Shown piece after piece: positions 1 to 5,553 of a stretch of 8,936 nucleotides of DNA. A program made the position numbers and the translations under genes. The stretch is from NCBI GenBank assembly GCA_024690425.1, contig JAILCT010000146.1, forward strand, positions 1-8,936, read 5' to 3'. The DNA comes from Lachnospiraceae bacterium. Its GTDB lineage: Bacteria > Bacillota_A > Clostridia > Lachnospirales > Lachnospiraceae. The notes under the pieces were generated by a model. The model worked only from the letters and a program-made list of their open reading frames with translations. It had not been told where the DNA came from and did not search any database. Within the stretch, counting starts at the first letter, position 1; each line of letters starts with the position of its first letter.

Positions 1-292
1 TAACTATTCTGTTAAACGCGTATTTGGTCACCATCATCAGTATGATATAGGCCGCTATGCCGCCAATGATGATATACATCTGACCATATTTAGTGCCTGC
101 CGTTTCCGGTGTCGGCATCAGGCTGAACAATATCCCTGCTATACCAAGGATGGCCGTTATAAGGAGTAAAACTCCATTAAGCCCGCCCAGACGATCTGCT
201 TCGATATTTGGCTTAAAGCCCCGGTACCACCAGATCATATAGAATAGGCAGCAGACGATCAGCAGACTCTGTCCGGTTATTATATGACGCAT
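1..292 (-). CDS. Small membrane protein of unknown function, C-terminus beyond window
   Basis: The frame starts with ATG at 292-290 and stays open to the left edge, giving 97 residues (MRHIITGQSLL...). An AGAGGA stretch lies a few bases upstream, inside the end of the GNAT gene. The first 13 bases overlap the GNAT 3' end, so translational coupling is likely. Three hydrophobic segments are visible at about residues 8-23, 39-59 and 71-89. A short polar loop (FKPNIEADRLGG) sits between the first two and another (PTPETAGTKYGQ) between the second and third. No catalytic motif is visible and I do not recognise the family. It is probably a small integral membrane protein and the last visible gene of this leftward cluster. 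That it is a real gene is well supported by frame, hydropathy and spacing; its function is not known. Confidence 0.75.
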   Translation of the reverse strand, partial: MRHIITGQSLLIVCCLFYMIWWYRGFKPNIEADRLGGLNGVLLLITAILGIAGILFSLMPTPETAGTKYGQMYIIIGGIAAYIILMMVTKYAFNRIV

Positions 293-669
293 TTATTTTT
301 TCCTCTTATCAGTTTATGCATCCTTGTGCAGTCAAAATTGCCGCTTTTTATTAATGATCCATCAATGCTGACATAACCGAGCTTTTCGTAAAAGGATACA
401 ACTTCAACTCTGCTGTCTATGATAATTTCGTCATACCCAAGCTCTTTAATCCATTTTTCGGCTTCATCTACAACTTTTCTTCCAATACTCTTTCCGCGGT
501 ATTCAGGCAATACCACAACACGTCCAAGTATCACCTCTGTTGAACTTATCTCATAAAACCTGCATGTTGCGATCGGATATCCGTCATCGAGCAGGACTAT
601 GTAGCGTGTTCCATCAGTATCATGCTCATCAAATTCTTCCCGGAGTGATATGTGATGTTGCCTGTTCAT
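280..669 (-). CDS. GNAT-family N-acetyltransferase, N-terminally truncated
   Basis: This is a GNAT-fold enzyme that would transfer an acetyl group from acetyl-CoA to an unknown small molecule or amine; it is cytoplasmic. Motif A is clear at residues 50-66 (RVVVLPEYRGKSIGRKV), containing the pyrophosphate-binding RGKSIG. The C-terminal SFYEKLGY at 92-99 is the usual GNAT strand/helix signature. The ATG at 669 is probably an internal Met: it has AGGGA only two bases upstream. The same frame also continues upstream for 13 codons, reading WQRAGAYSVRIQG back to 708, which looks like genuine family sequence; a TAA at 711-709 then blocks it. The native start has therefore been lost at a junction with the preceding metallo-beta-lactamase fragment. 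It may still be made by re-initiation, because the upstream frame overlaps it by 41 bases. Whether the shortened protein is active is unknown. Confidence 0.8.
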   Translation of the reverse strand: MNRQHHISLREEFDEHDTDGTRYIVLLDDGYPIATCRFYEISSTEVILGRVVVLPEYRGKSIGRKVVDEAEKWIKELGYDEIIIDSRVEVVSFYEKLGYVSIDGSLIKSGNFDCTRMHKLIRGKNKCVI

Positions 670-925
670 TCCCTGAATGCGGACGGAATAAGCCCCGGCT
701 CGCTGCCATTATATAATCGGGATGTCCATGCGTGTTAATGACTATAAGCGGTTTATCCGTTATATTCTTTACAGCCGCTCCTATATCGGTATAACTTATC
801 ATGGTATCGATAACGCAGGCTTTGTTTTCACCTATGACAACAAACCCGGTTGCTTCATGAGCCTCATCAAGCAGATAGACTCCCGGCCTTATTTCACTGA
901 TATACATTTCTTTTTCTTCGTACAT
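629..925 (-). pseudogene. Metallo-beta-lactamase-fold hydrolase, 3'-truncated remnant
   Basis: Translation from the ATG at 925 is supported by AGGGG nine bases upstream. It gives 98 residues, of which only about the first 72 resemble a metallo-beta-lactamase-fold protein: a first beta-sheet (EIRPGVYLLDEAHEATGFVVI), the VIDTM strand end at 38-42, and the metal motif NTHGHPDY at 64-71. Full family members have 200 or more residues and further His and Asp ligands, all absent here. After residue 73 the frame passes into DNA that encodes the GNAT protein in another frame, so the last 25 residues are out-of-frame noise. In the HxHxDH motif the last His is Tyr (Y71). The fragment cannot bind two metals in the usual way. 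I read it as the 5' remnant of a hydrolase gene joined to the acetyltransferase by deletion near 709. Confidence 0.72.
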
Positions 926-938
926 ACGATTTTACCCC

Positions 939-952
939 TATGAAAATTCATA
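939..952. promoter_or_regulatory. Inverted repeat upstream of the MBL remnant
   Basis: TATGAA-AA-TTCATA is a six-base inverted repeat with a two-base centre. It lies just upstream of the AGGGG ribosome site of the metallo-beta-lactamase fragment. It could be an operator half-site pair or chance in AT-rich DNA. I see no clear -35/-10 pair in the surrounding 110-base gap; the gap also holds a weak GCCGG/CCGGC hairpin at 1002-1016 without a T-run on the minus strand. Confidence 0.2.
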
Positions 953-1036
953 CCTCTTTACTTCATGTATCGGCTTTTATACCCAGCGCCAATAATTTCC
1001 TGCCGGTCTCTCCGGCCTTTCAATGGTTACAGCGAC

Positions 1037-1798
1037 CTACTCCACCCACTCGTATATGCCGTCCTCAAGTTCTATAAGGACACCGTTATATACCGGAGGA
1101 ATGACATTTGCAAGCCTTTGAGAACTCATCCCCAATTTGCGGACATCCAGTTCATCATCCGTTGTTTTAGGACCGATCTTATTTGAGTAATCGGAATTTC
1201 CTACAGTCCGTATATACTCCTTTTTTCCGCCCCAAACATCTATCCACAGAAATGTGATATCAAAATAAAAGTCATAGTCTTTGGTATGATACTGAGCCTC
1301 TTCTTTGCTCAGGTCGCGAAGATCCTTCAGAAAATCATTGATGTTCACGATATCCTTTTCGCTAAGCCAATTGTATGCGGCTATTGTGAACGAATCTATA
1401 CATGGCATATCGGGATCGGACTGTGCACTTGCCTTAAAACCGTGATCTTCCATGATCTGTTCAATCCTGTCACGGTAGAACGCATAAACCTTATCGTGAT
1501 AATCATTATGGTAACGGTAATCCCCCGTATAACCGAAATCAGAGCCGTCTATGTTGACCGTGCCTACATGAAGGTTTACCTCAAACTCAAGATCCCTTAC
1601 ATTGGATGCGAAGATATAAGTTTCATCATCGACTTTTTCAACAAGCCTGATATCCTCGTCAACAATCTCAAGGACTTTTTCTGTTACTTCCGCTTCCTTC
1701 GGCGGCTTTGGCTTGCTTAAATGACATCCGCTAATACACATCATGATCAAAATAAGCAGAAACCCAGAAAGGATCTTCTTGTTTAATCTGTTATTCAT
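1037..1798 (-). CDS. Predicted lipoprotein of unknown function
   Basis: The 253-residue product begins with a basic segment (MNNRLNKK), then a hydrophobic stretch at about 9-24 and a lipobox ISGC ending at Cys25. It should therefore be lipidated by Lgt, cleaved by Lsp and anchored on the outer face of the cytoplasmic membrane. A Pro/Lys-rich linker (KPKPPKEAEV) follows. The remaining 200 or so residues are acidic, rich in Asp and Tyr and have no membrane segment. I do not recognise the domain and see no catalytic motif. It starts 26 bases after the Sir2 stop with a modest GAGAGAAG ribosome site, so it is probably the last gene of the membrane protein-Sir2-lipoprotein operon. No strong terminator follows. 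Lipoprotein character is well supported; role and ligand are unknown. Confidence 0.8.
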   Translation of the reverse strand: MNNRLNKKILSGFLLILIMMCISGCHLSKPKPPKEAEVTEKVLEIVDEDIRLVEKVDDETYIFASNVRDLEFEVNLHVGTVNIDGSDFGYTGDYRYHNDYHDKVYAFYRDRIEQIMEDHGFKASAQSDPDMPCIDSFTIAAYNWLSEKDIVNINDFLKDLRDLSKEEAQYHTKDYDFYFDITFLWIDVWGGKKEYIRTVGNSDYSNKIGPKTTDDELDVRKLGMSSQRLANVIPPVYNGVLIELEDGIYEWVE

Positions 1799-1824
1799 AG
1801 ATATCTTCTCTCATTTATTTACGC

Positions 1825-2574
1825 CTACATTGCGGACAGGATTTTACCTATACTATCGTGGAATACAAGGTCTGCCCTGCCCTCAAGCTTTGTTTTTCCT
1901 TTATTTATGATGATAAGATGCGGCCCGTGAAATAAGTGAGCAAGCTGGGCGGCAGAGCCCACTTCCAGAGATGTACCGCCTATTATAAGACAATCGGCAC
2001 GGTTCATCATCGTAATTGCATTCTGATATGCTTCTTCGGGGAGAAATTCCCCATAGAGCGTTACATCCGGACGAACCGGTTTCCCACACTTTTCACATGT
2101 CGGAATCTTATCTTTACTATCAAAGATGTAGTTTTCATCATATTCCGTACCACATGATATGCAATGATTTTTCCATATGGTACCGTGTATTTCCTGAACA
2201 TTTTTACTTCCGGCTTTTTGGTGGAGGCCGTCAATGTTCTGGGTTACCACACCAACCAACTGTCCCTTCTTTTCCATTTCAGCCAACTTATAATGTGCAG
2301 GATTTGGCTCTACAGCTCTGGCATCAAGGTTGCTCCTGTAATAGTCAAAGAATACCTCAGGTTTATGCTTGAGACAGTCGTAACTAAGGAGATACTCCGG
2401 TTTATATCCCGAAAATTTCTTGTTTTTTTGGTGATATAGGCCGTTCTTGCTTCTGAAATCCGGTATACCGCTCTCTGTTGACACTCCTGCCCCGCCAAGA
2501 AACACAATATATCCGGAAGAATCAAGTATATCGGCAAATTTATTCAGTTTTTGGTCATCTGATAATTGACTCAT
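1825..2574 (-). CDS. cobB: NAD-dependent protein deacylase, Sir2 family
   Basis: Sirtuins remove acetyl groups from protein lysines, consuming NAD+ and releasing nicotinamide and O-acetyl-ADP-ribose; bacterial members act in the cytoplasm, often on acetyl-CoA synthetase. The 249-residue length is typical. The NAD-binding motif GAGVSTESGIPDFRS is at 28-42, TQNIDGLH at 111-118, and the catalytic His is H130 in EIHGT. The structural zinc ligands are C138/C141 and C160/C163, followed by RPDVTLYGE and GGTSLEVGS. The Tyr-x-x-Arg pair that marks desuccinylases is not evident near residues 76-80, so a plain deacetylase of the class resembling Thermotoga Sir2 is likelier. The start overlaps the stop of the upstream membrane protein in ATGA, with only a weak AGGA twelve bases before, which suggests coupled translation. 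All key residues are intact. Confidence 0.95.
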   Translation of the reverse strand: MSQLSDDQKLNKFADILDSSGYIVFLGGAGVSTESGIPDFRSKNGLYHQKNKKFSGYKPEYLLSYDCLKHKPEVFFDYYRSNLDARAVEPNPAHYKLAEMEKKGQLVGVVTQNIDGLHQKAGSKNVQEIHGTIWKNHCISCGTEYDENYIFDSKDKIPTCEKCGKPVRPDVTLYGEFLPEEAYQNAITMMNRADCLIIGGTSLEVGSAAQLAHLFHGPHLIIINKGKTKLEGRADLVFHDSIGKILSAM

Positions 2575-3890
2575 TGATTTTTCGGTTCCTGTTCTCTTTT
2601 TGGCATATATTGGACTGCTATGCGGTTTTCAGGTTTTGTATCTGTCAGGTACAAAACCGTCAAAAACAGCCATTCAAGGGGTTTCATTAAAACATATACT
2701 ATATCAGCGGCTGTCTTGGTCTTTATATGCCTGGCAATCGGATATCCATGGGTATCATAGAAGTCTCTTATCGCTCTGTGTATTTTGGGAGTCTTTTCTT
2801 CAAGGATCTGTTCAAACGCATTTGCGATAAGCAGCTGTCTGTTAACTACGATCCTGTGTCCATGCCGCTCTCCCATCCTTATAGGTTTTACAACCCTGTC
2901 ATGCCCGCCGGCAGCAACAGTACACAGATAATGCTCATCGTACTGTACATTTGGAGGGGCTTGCATCTTTGAGAGATTCCACTGCGCGGTTTCTGTCCAT
3001 GCCCTTATCACACGATCGGGATATTGCCCAAACAAAGACAAAATGCCAAGAATAATGCCCAAGAGCGGGATCATGGCTATTATTGCTGCGACCGGCCATG
3101 AAAATGAATTTTCAAGGATCCCGTTAAGATCCGCCATAAAACCTTCTTTACTGTATATATCTGTCTGATGCTCTTCTTCCCGGTTCCATTCATATATCTT
3201 TCTTAAAATAAGCCTTGCTGCCATGCTTATACAGCAGAAAGGAAGTTCCATCAAAGGGGCTAACTCTAATAGGGGAATCCTGTTTGAGGAAAATGCAAGA
3301 CCCTCAAAGGGTGTGACCTTGAATATCTGGACCATGAACACCAGTATTTCAATTATCCCGATGTACATCGCTCCCATACATAAAACCGTTATAAGCGGCG
3401 GGGTGTTTGACATTTTCCTTGTAAGAAGCACGATATATCCTATAATACCAATGGCAAGCAGTGTTATGACCGTTGGCAGGGCTCCTGTCCATATTGGCTG
3501 ATGTACCTCCCGGTTGTGCAGCTGTTCGCTCCAAACAGCGCCCCACTGCAGATCCAAAGATGCTGATAGTATTGCAGAATAAAACATCGTTAATATGGTA
3601 CCGATGATAACGGTAACAAGGTCCATTATGCCAAACAGTTTTGCTTCATAAGTACCGGGAAGAAGCTTCTCAGGAAATCTGACAGCCCGGACCAGTGCAA
3701 CGATGTTGATAATTAAGAGCACGACCGGATATGCAAGGCACATGCATATTATCCCTATATACAGAGCATCCCTTGGGTTGGCCAAACTGACCAAACAGCC
3801 AATTATCAGGGACACTACTGCCAGTCCGAAGATAAACGTCAAAATCAGCCTTTTTTTGTTTTTAAAGAAACTCATATCTCTTAACTTCAT
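2571..3890 (-). CDS. Multi-pass membrane protein with conserved C-terminal domain, function unknown
   Basis: The product is 439 residues. About seven hydrophobic segments are visible, at roughly 15-36, 43-70, 88-110, 138-156, 167-190, 206-229 and 266-288. A soluble C-terminal part from about 300 to 439 carries two striking blocks: CTVAAGGH at 323-330 and a GERHGHRIVVNRQL stretch at 340-353. A further patch near 370-392 reads HRAIRDFYDTHGYPIARHI. The C-terminal blocks match my memory of an uncharacterised family (possibly DUF6688), which I cannot verify here. The Cys and several His suggest a metal or redox site, but this is inference. ATAGGAAAC precedes the ATG at 3890; Met6 is a possible alternative start. 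It heads the operon and overlaps Sir2 by four bases, so the two proteins are probably made together. Confidence 0.85.
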   Translation of the reverse strand: MKLRDMSFFKNKKRLILTFIFGLAVVSLIIGCLVSLANPRDALYIGIICMCLAYPVVLLIINIVALVRAVRFPEKLLPGTYEAKLFGIMDLVTVIIGTILTMFYSAILSASLDLQWGAVWSEQLHNREVHQPIWTGALPTVITLLAIGIIGYIVLLTRKMSNTPPLITVLCMGAMYIGIIEILVFMVQIFKVTPFEGLAFSSNRIPLLELAPLMELPFCCISMAARLILRKIYEWNREEEHQTDIYSKEGFMADLNGILENSFSWPVAAIIAMIPLLGIILGILSLFGQYPDRVIRAWTETAQWNLSKMQAPPNVQYDEHYLCTVAAGGHDRVVKPIRMGERHGHRIVVNRQLLIANAFEQILEEKTPKIHRAIRDFYDTHGYPIARHIKTKTAADIVYVLMKPLEWLFLTVLYLTDTKPENRIAVQYMPKREQEPKNQ

Positions 3891-3916
3891 AGTTTCCTAT
3901 CCCAAATGAAGAGTAT

Positions 3917-3934
3917 TTAACCCTGTGGATTCAT
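3917..3934 (-). CDS. Five-codon upstream ORF (MNPQG) with strong ribosome site
   Basis: In the leader of the membrane protein-Sir2 operon, TAAGGAGG stands six bases before an ATG at 3934-3932. The reading frame is MNPQG followed by TAA. This ribosome site is much stronger than that of the 439-residue gene 44 bases downstream, and the two ATGs are in different frames. It may be a regulatory leader peptide, or the remains of a gene start. Real translation is plausible from the ribosome site alone; function is a guess. Confidence 0.35.
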   Translation of the reverse strand: MNPQG

Positions 3935-3975
3935 TTCGTTCCTCCTTAACTATGGATTCTCCTTTTAATTACTTA

Positions 3976-3984
3976 ATTTTACCA
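3976..3984 (-). promoter_or_regulatory. Extended -10 promoter for membrane protein-Sir2-lipoprotein operon
   Basis: On the minus strand the sequence reads TGGTAAAAT, eight of nine bases of the extended -10 consensus TGnTATAAT. No good -35 lies at 17 bases, which is tolerable for an extended -10. Predicted transcription would start near 3969 and include the MNPQG upstream ORF. It is back-to-back with the hsp20 promoter but more than 100 bases away. Confidence 0.4.
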
Positions 3985-4071
3985 TAAACCGGCTTCAATA
4001 CCAGCATATCTTTCCCTAAGGGACGGGGACGCATATGTGTTTCAAACAGTTCACAAATGTTTCACAGATAA

Positions 4072-4098
4072 TTAGCACTCACCTCTTGACAGTGCTAA
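4072..4098 (+). promoter_or_regulatory. CIRCE operator (HrcA binding site) of hsp20
   Basis: TTAGCACTC, nine bases, CAGTGCTAA: this matches the CIRCE consensus TTAGCACTC-N9-GAGTGCTAA with a single mismatch at the first base of the right arm (C for G). CIRCE is bound by the heat-shock repressor HrcA, best known at groESL and dnaK operons. Here the right arm overlaps the TTGACA -35 of the hsp20 promoter, as expected for repression by blocking polymerase. Confidence 0.92.
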
Positions 4099-4114
4099 CA
4101 ATCGGTGCTATAAC
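4086..4114 (+). promoter_or_regulatory. Sigma-A promoter of hsp20
   Basis: TTGACA at 4086-4091, a 17-base spacer, and TATAAC at 4109-4114 preceded by TGC, an extended -10. The start point should lie near 4121, leaving a leader of about 99 bases before the hsp20 ATG. The -35 is inside CIRCE, so the strong core promoter is presumably held off by HrcA until stress. Confidence 0.85.
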
Positions 4115-4161
4115 GAAGTCAGAACAAAGGAACAGAGAAGATTCCAAACAGGATCCAAACG

Positions 4162-4210
4162 CTCCTTCCCTTGCTCATGAAACTTATCAACATAGTTTTT
4201 TGAGAAGGAG
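4162..4210 (+). promoter_or_regulatory. Leader hairpin covering hsp20 ribosome site, candidate RNA thermometer
   Basis: CTCCTT at 4162-4167 can pair with AAGGAG at 4205-4210, the ribosome site itself. Inside this, CTCA 4174-4177 pairs with TGAG 4201-4204. After one T-T mismatch, GAAACT 4179-4184 pairs with AGTTTT 4194-4199 (one G-U), leaving a nine-base loop. A six-base bulge (4168-4173) interrupts the left side. An imperfect stem that hides the ribosome site resembles known Hsp20 RNA thermometers such as ROSE elements. The pairing is seen by eye; stability was not calculated. Confidence 0.45.
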
Positions 4211-4219
4211 GAATGACCT

Positions 4220-4651
4220 ATGTTATTACCAAGTATTTTTGGAGAAAGTTTGTTGGATGATTGGATGGACTTTGGAAATGTTGAGCGTAAGCTCTACGGC
4301 CGCCATGCCGCAAATGTCATGAAGACGGATGTGCATGAGCACGATGAAGGCTACGAACTTGACATTGACCTCCCGGGCTTCAAGAAAGATGAGATCAAGT
4401 TATCACTTGACAATGGATATCTTTCAGTTAGCGCAGCAAAGAGTCTTGATAAAGACAAAAAGAACATCAAAGGCAAAATCATACGTCAGGAAAGATTTGC
4501 CGGTTCGATGCAGAGAAGCTTTTATGTTGGTGATACTCTAACTGAAACAGACATCAAGGCCAAATTTGAGGACGGCGTGCTTAAGTTAAGTATTCCTAAG
4601 AAAGAGCCCGAAAAACTCCCGGAGGCTAAAACAATAGCTATAGAAGGATAA
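4220..4651 (+). CDS. hsp20: Small heat-shock protein, Hsp20/alpha-crystallin family
   Basis: This ATP-independent cytoplasmic holdase binds unfolding proteins and keeps them ready for the DnaK/ClpB refolding machinery. The 143-residue length is usual. A short N-terminal arm (1-33) is followed by an alpha-crystallin domain at about 34-127, with the LDIDLPGFKKDEIKLSL strands and the diagnostic DGVLKLSIPK at 118-127. The C-terminal IAI at 139-141 is the I-x-I tail that locks oligomers together. AAGGAGG at 4205-4211 lies eight bases before the chosen ATG; an out-of-frame ATG at 4213 is too close to that site to be used. It is the only long rightward gene until the transposase and sits alone between its own promoter and terminator. 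Control appears to be by HrcA at CIRCE and possibly by leader folding. Confidence 0.96.
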   Translation: MLLPSIFGESLLDDWMDFGNVERKLYGRHAANVMKTDVHEHDEGYELDIDLPGFKKDEIKLSLDNGYLSVSAAKSLDKDKKNIKGKIIRQERFAGSMQRSFYVGDTLTETDIKAKFEDGVLKLSIPKKEPEKLPEAKTIAIEG

Positions 4652-4670
4652 CGATATCTGACGATACGAT

Positions 4671-4700
4671 AAGAGCCCTGTTCAATTAAACAGGGCTCTT
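4671..4700. terminator. Strong hairpin terminator, probably bidirectional, after hsp20
   Basis: AAGAGCCCTGTT and AACAGGGCTCTT form a perfect 12-base-pair stem with a six-base loop (CAATTA), 19 bases after the hsp20 stop. GTTCTT follows on the plus strand, a short U-rich tail. The leftward flavodoxin operon converges on the same hairpin, so it probably ends both transcripts. Confidence 0.85.
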
Positions 4701-4778
4701 GTTCTTAAGCTTATATCCTGCCGAACAACAGGAAAATACTGTAAATCCCCATGCTATCCAATAATAGACGGCATTTCC
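4686..4778 (-). pseudogene. Possible C-terminal scrap of a membrane protein
   Basis: Directly after the flavodoxin TGA, the same frame stays open for 30 codons and ends with TAA inside the terminator loop. It reads GNAVYYWIAWGFTV, then FSCCSAGYKLKNKSPV. This is a hydrophobic helix followed by a short basic tail, the usual look of a membrane-protein C-terminus. It has no start of its own. It may be a remnant of a deleted gene or simply chance; the frame is short. Confidence 0.25.
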
Positions 4779-5003
4779 TCACTTATACTGTTTAACAAAC
4801 TGAACTGCGGCAGCAACATCACTCTCGTTAGGTCTGCCCTTATGGATGCCTTTGAACTCACCCTTGCAGTGAAATTCCCTTTCATCCATGGCAATACCGG
4901 CCTTATCAGCTACTTCTTTTACCTTTTTATAGGTTGAATTTAACATTGCTGCAGAGTTCTTGGTGTTTCCGGTTTTCGTATAATATCTGACGGCATATGT
5001 CAT
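4779..5003 (-). pseudogene. Flavodoxin-family protein with large internal deletion
   Basis: The 74-residue product joins two ends of a flavodoxin-like protein. Residues 1-15 (MTYAVRYYTKTGNTK) carry the first beta strand and the T-x-T-G-N-T phosphate loop that holds FMN. Residues 17-74 (SAAMLNSTYKKVKEVADKAG onwards, with EFHCKGEF and GRPNESDV) match the C-terminal third. Family members are about 140-160 residues, so some 65-80 residues are missing, including the loops that normally stack on the flavin ring. The deletion keeps the frame. A strong AAGGAGG eight bases before the ATG overlaps the stop of the peroxidase gene, so translation is probably still efficient. I infer an inactive remnant; a working mini-protein is less likely. 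Electron-transfer or quinone-reductase roles would apply only to the ancestral gene. Confidence 0.72.
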
Positions 5004-5015
5004 AACGATCCCTCC

Positions 5016-5486
5016 TTACAGTAATGCCTTAACACATTCCTCAACCTTACCCATATCAGCGGTAGGTTCAAAACGTGCTGCAACATTTCCCTCTCGATCG
5101 ATCACAAATTTTGTAAAATTCCACTTGATGTCCGGCTTGGATGCCCAATCAGGGTCAGCGGCATTGAACATGTTTTCAAGCACACCCTTTAACTCGTGAT
5201 CTTCAAATCCTTCAAATCCTTTTTGAGCCTTCAGATAGGTGTACAGAGGCAGCTCATTCTCTCCGTTGACATCAGACTTTTTCATCTGGGGAAATGTCGT
5301 ATTATAGTGAAGCGTACAGAATTCATGAATCTCTTCATCACTTCCGGGTGCCTGCGCCCCAAACTGGTTGCAGGGAATGTCCAGTATCTCCAAACCTTTA
5401 CCATGATATTCCTTATACATCTTCTCTATAGGTTCATATTGCGGTGTGAATCCGCAGCCGGTAGCCGTGTTAACTATAAGGATCAC
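5016..5486 (-). CDS. gpx: Glutathione peroxidase family (thiol peroxidase), start disrupted
   Basis: The enzyme would reduce hydrogen or lipid peroxides, in bacteria usually with thioredoxin. Numbering from the GTG at 5486, the peroxidatic Cys is C11 in NTATGCGFTPQYE. The NQFGAQAPG segment is at 40-48, the likely resolving Cys is C57, and the W122-N123 pair lies in KWNFTKF. The tetrad is complete and Cys replaces selenocysteine. The coding frame clearly continues upstream of that GTG as VLTGNGEKLSLADYKGK, normal N-terminal sequence, back to a TGA at 5561-5559. However, it contains no ATG, GTG or TTG there and no ribosome site. An ATG at 5542-5540 is in the wrong frame. Either the start was lost by deletion next to the dehydrogenase stop, a one-base frameshift is present, or an unusual start is used. 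Confidence 0.82.
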   Translation of the reverse strand: MILIVNTATGCGFTPQYEPIEKMYKEYHGKGLEILDIPCNQFGAQAPGSDEEIHEFCTLHYNTTFPQMKKSDVNGENELPLYTYLKAQKGFEGFEDHELKGVLENMFNAADPDWASKPDIKWNFTKFVIDREGNVAARFEPTADMGKVEECVKALL

Positions 5487-5553
5487 CTTACCCTTATAAT
5501 CGGCAAGGCTTAATTTCTCTCCGTTTCCTGTAAGTACTTCATGAACTTTACGG

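Noticed and set aside
1002..1016. GCCGG-TCTCT-CCGGC as terminator of the lipoprotein operon
   Set aside because: The stem is only five pairs and, in the leftward direction, is followed by CAGGAAATTATT without a T-run.
1286..1720. 144-codon rightward frame opposite the lipoprotein gene
   Set aside because: It lies antisense within a gene with a clear signal peptide and lipobox, has no ribosome site and no recognisable domain.
2016..2372. 118-codon rightward frame opposite Sir2
   Set aside because: The minus strand encodes all sirtuin motifs; no ribosome site or family likeness supports the rightward frame.
1825..2574. Sir2 as part of a known anti-phage system (such as Thoeris or DSR)
   Set aside because: It is a 249-residue zinc-binding deacylase with no fused defence domain, and no TIR, NTPase or Argonaute partner is present.
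4035..4322. 95-codon rightward frame across CIRCE and the hsp20 start
   Set aside because: It runs through the operator, promoter and leader and would start upstream of the promoter; Hsp20 is in another frame with a proper ribosome site.
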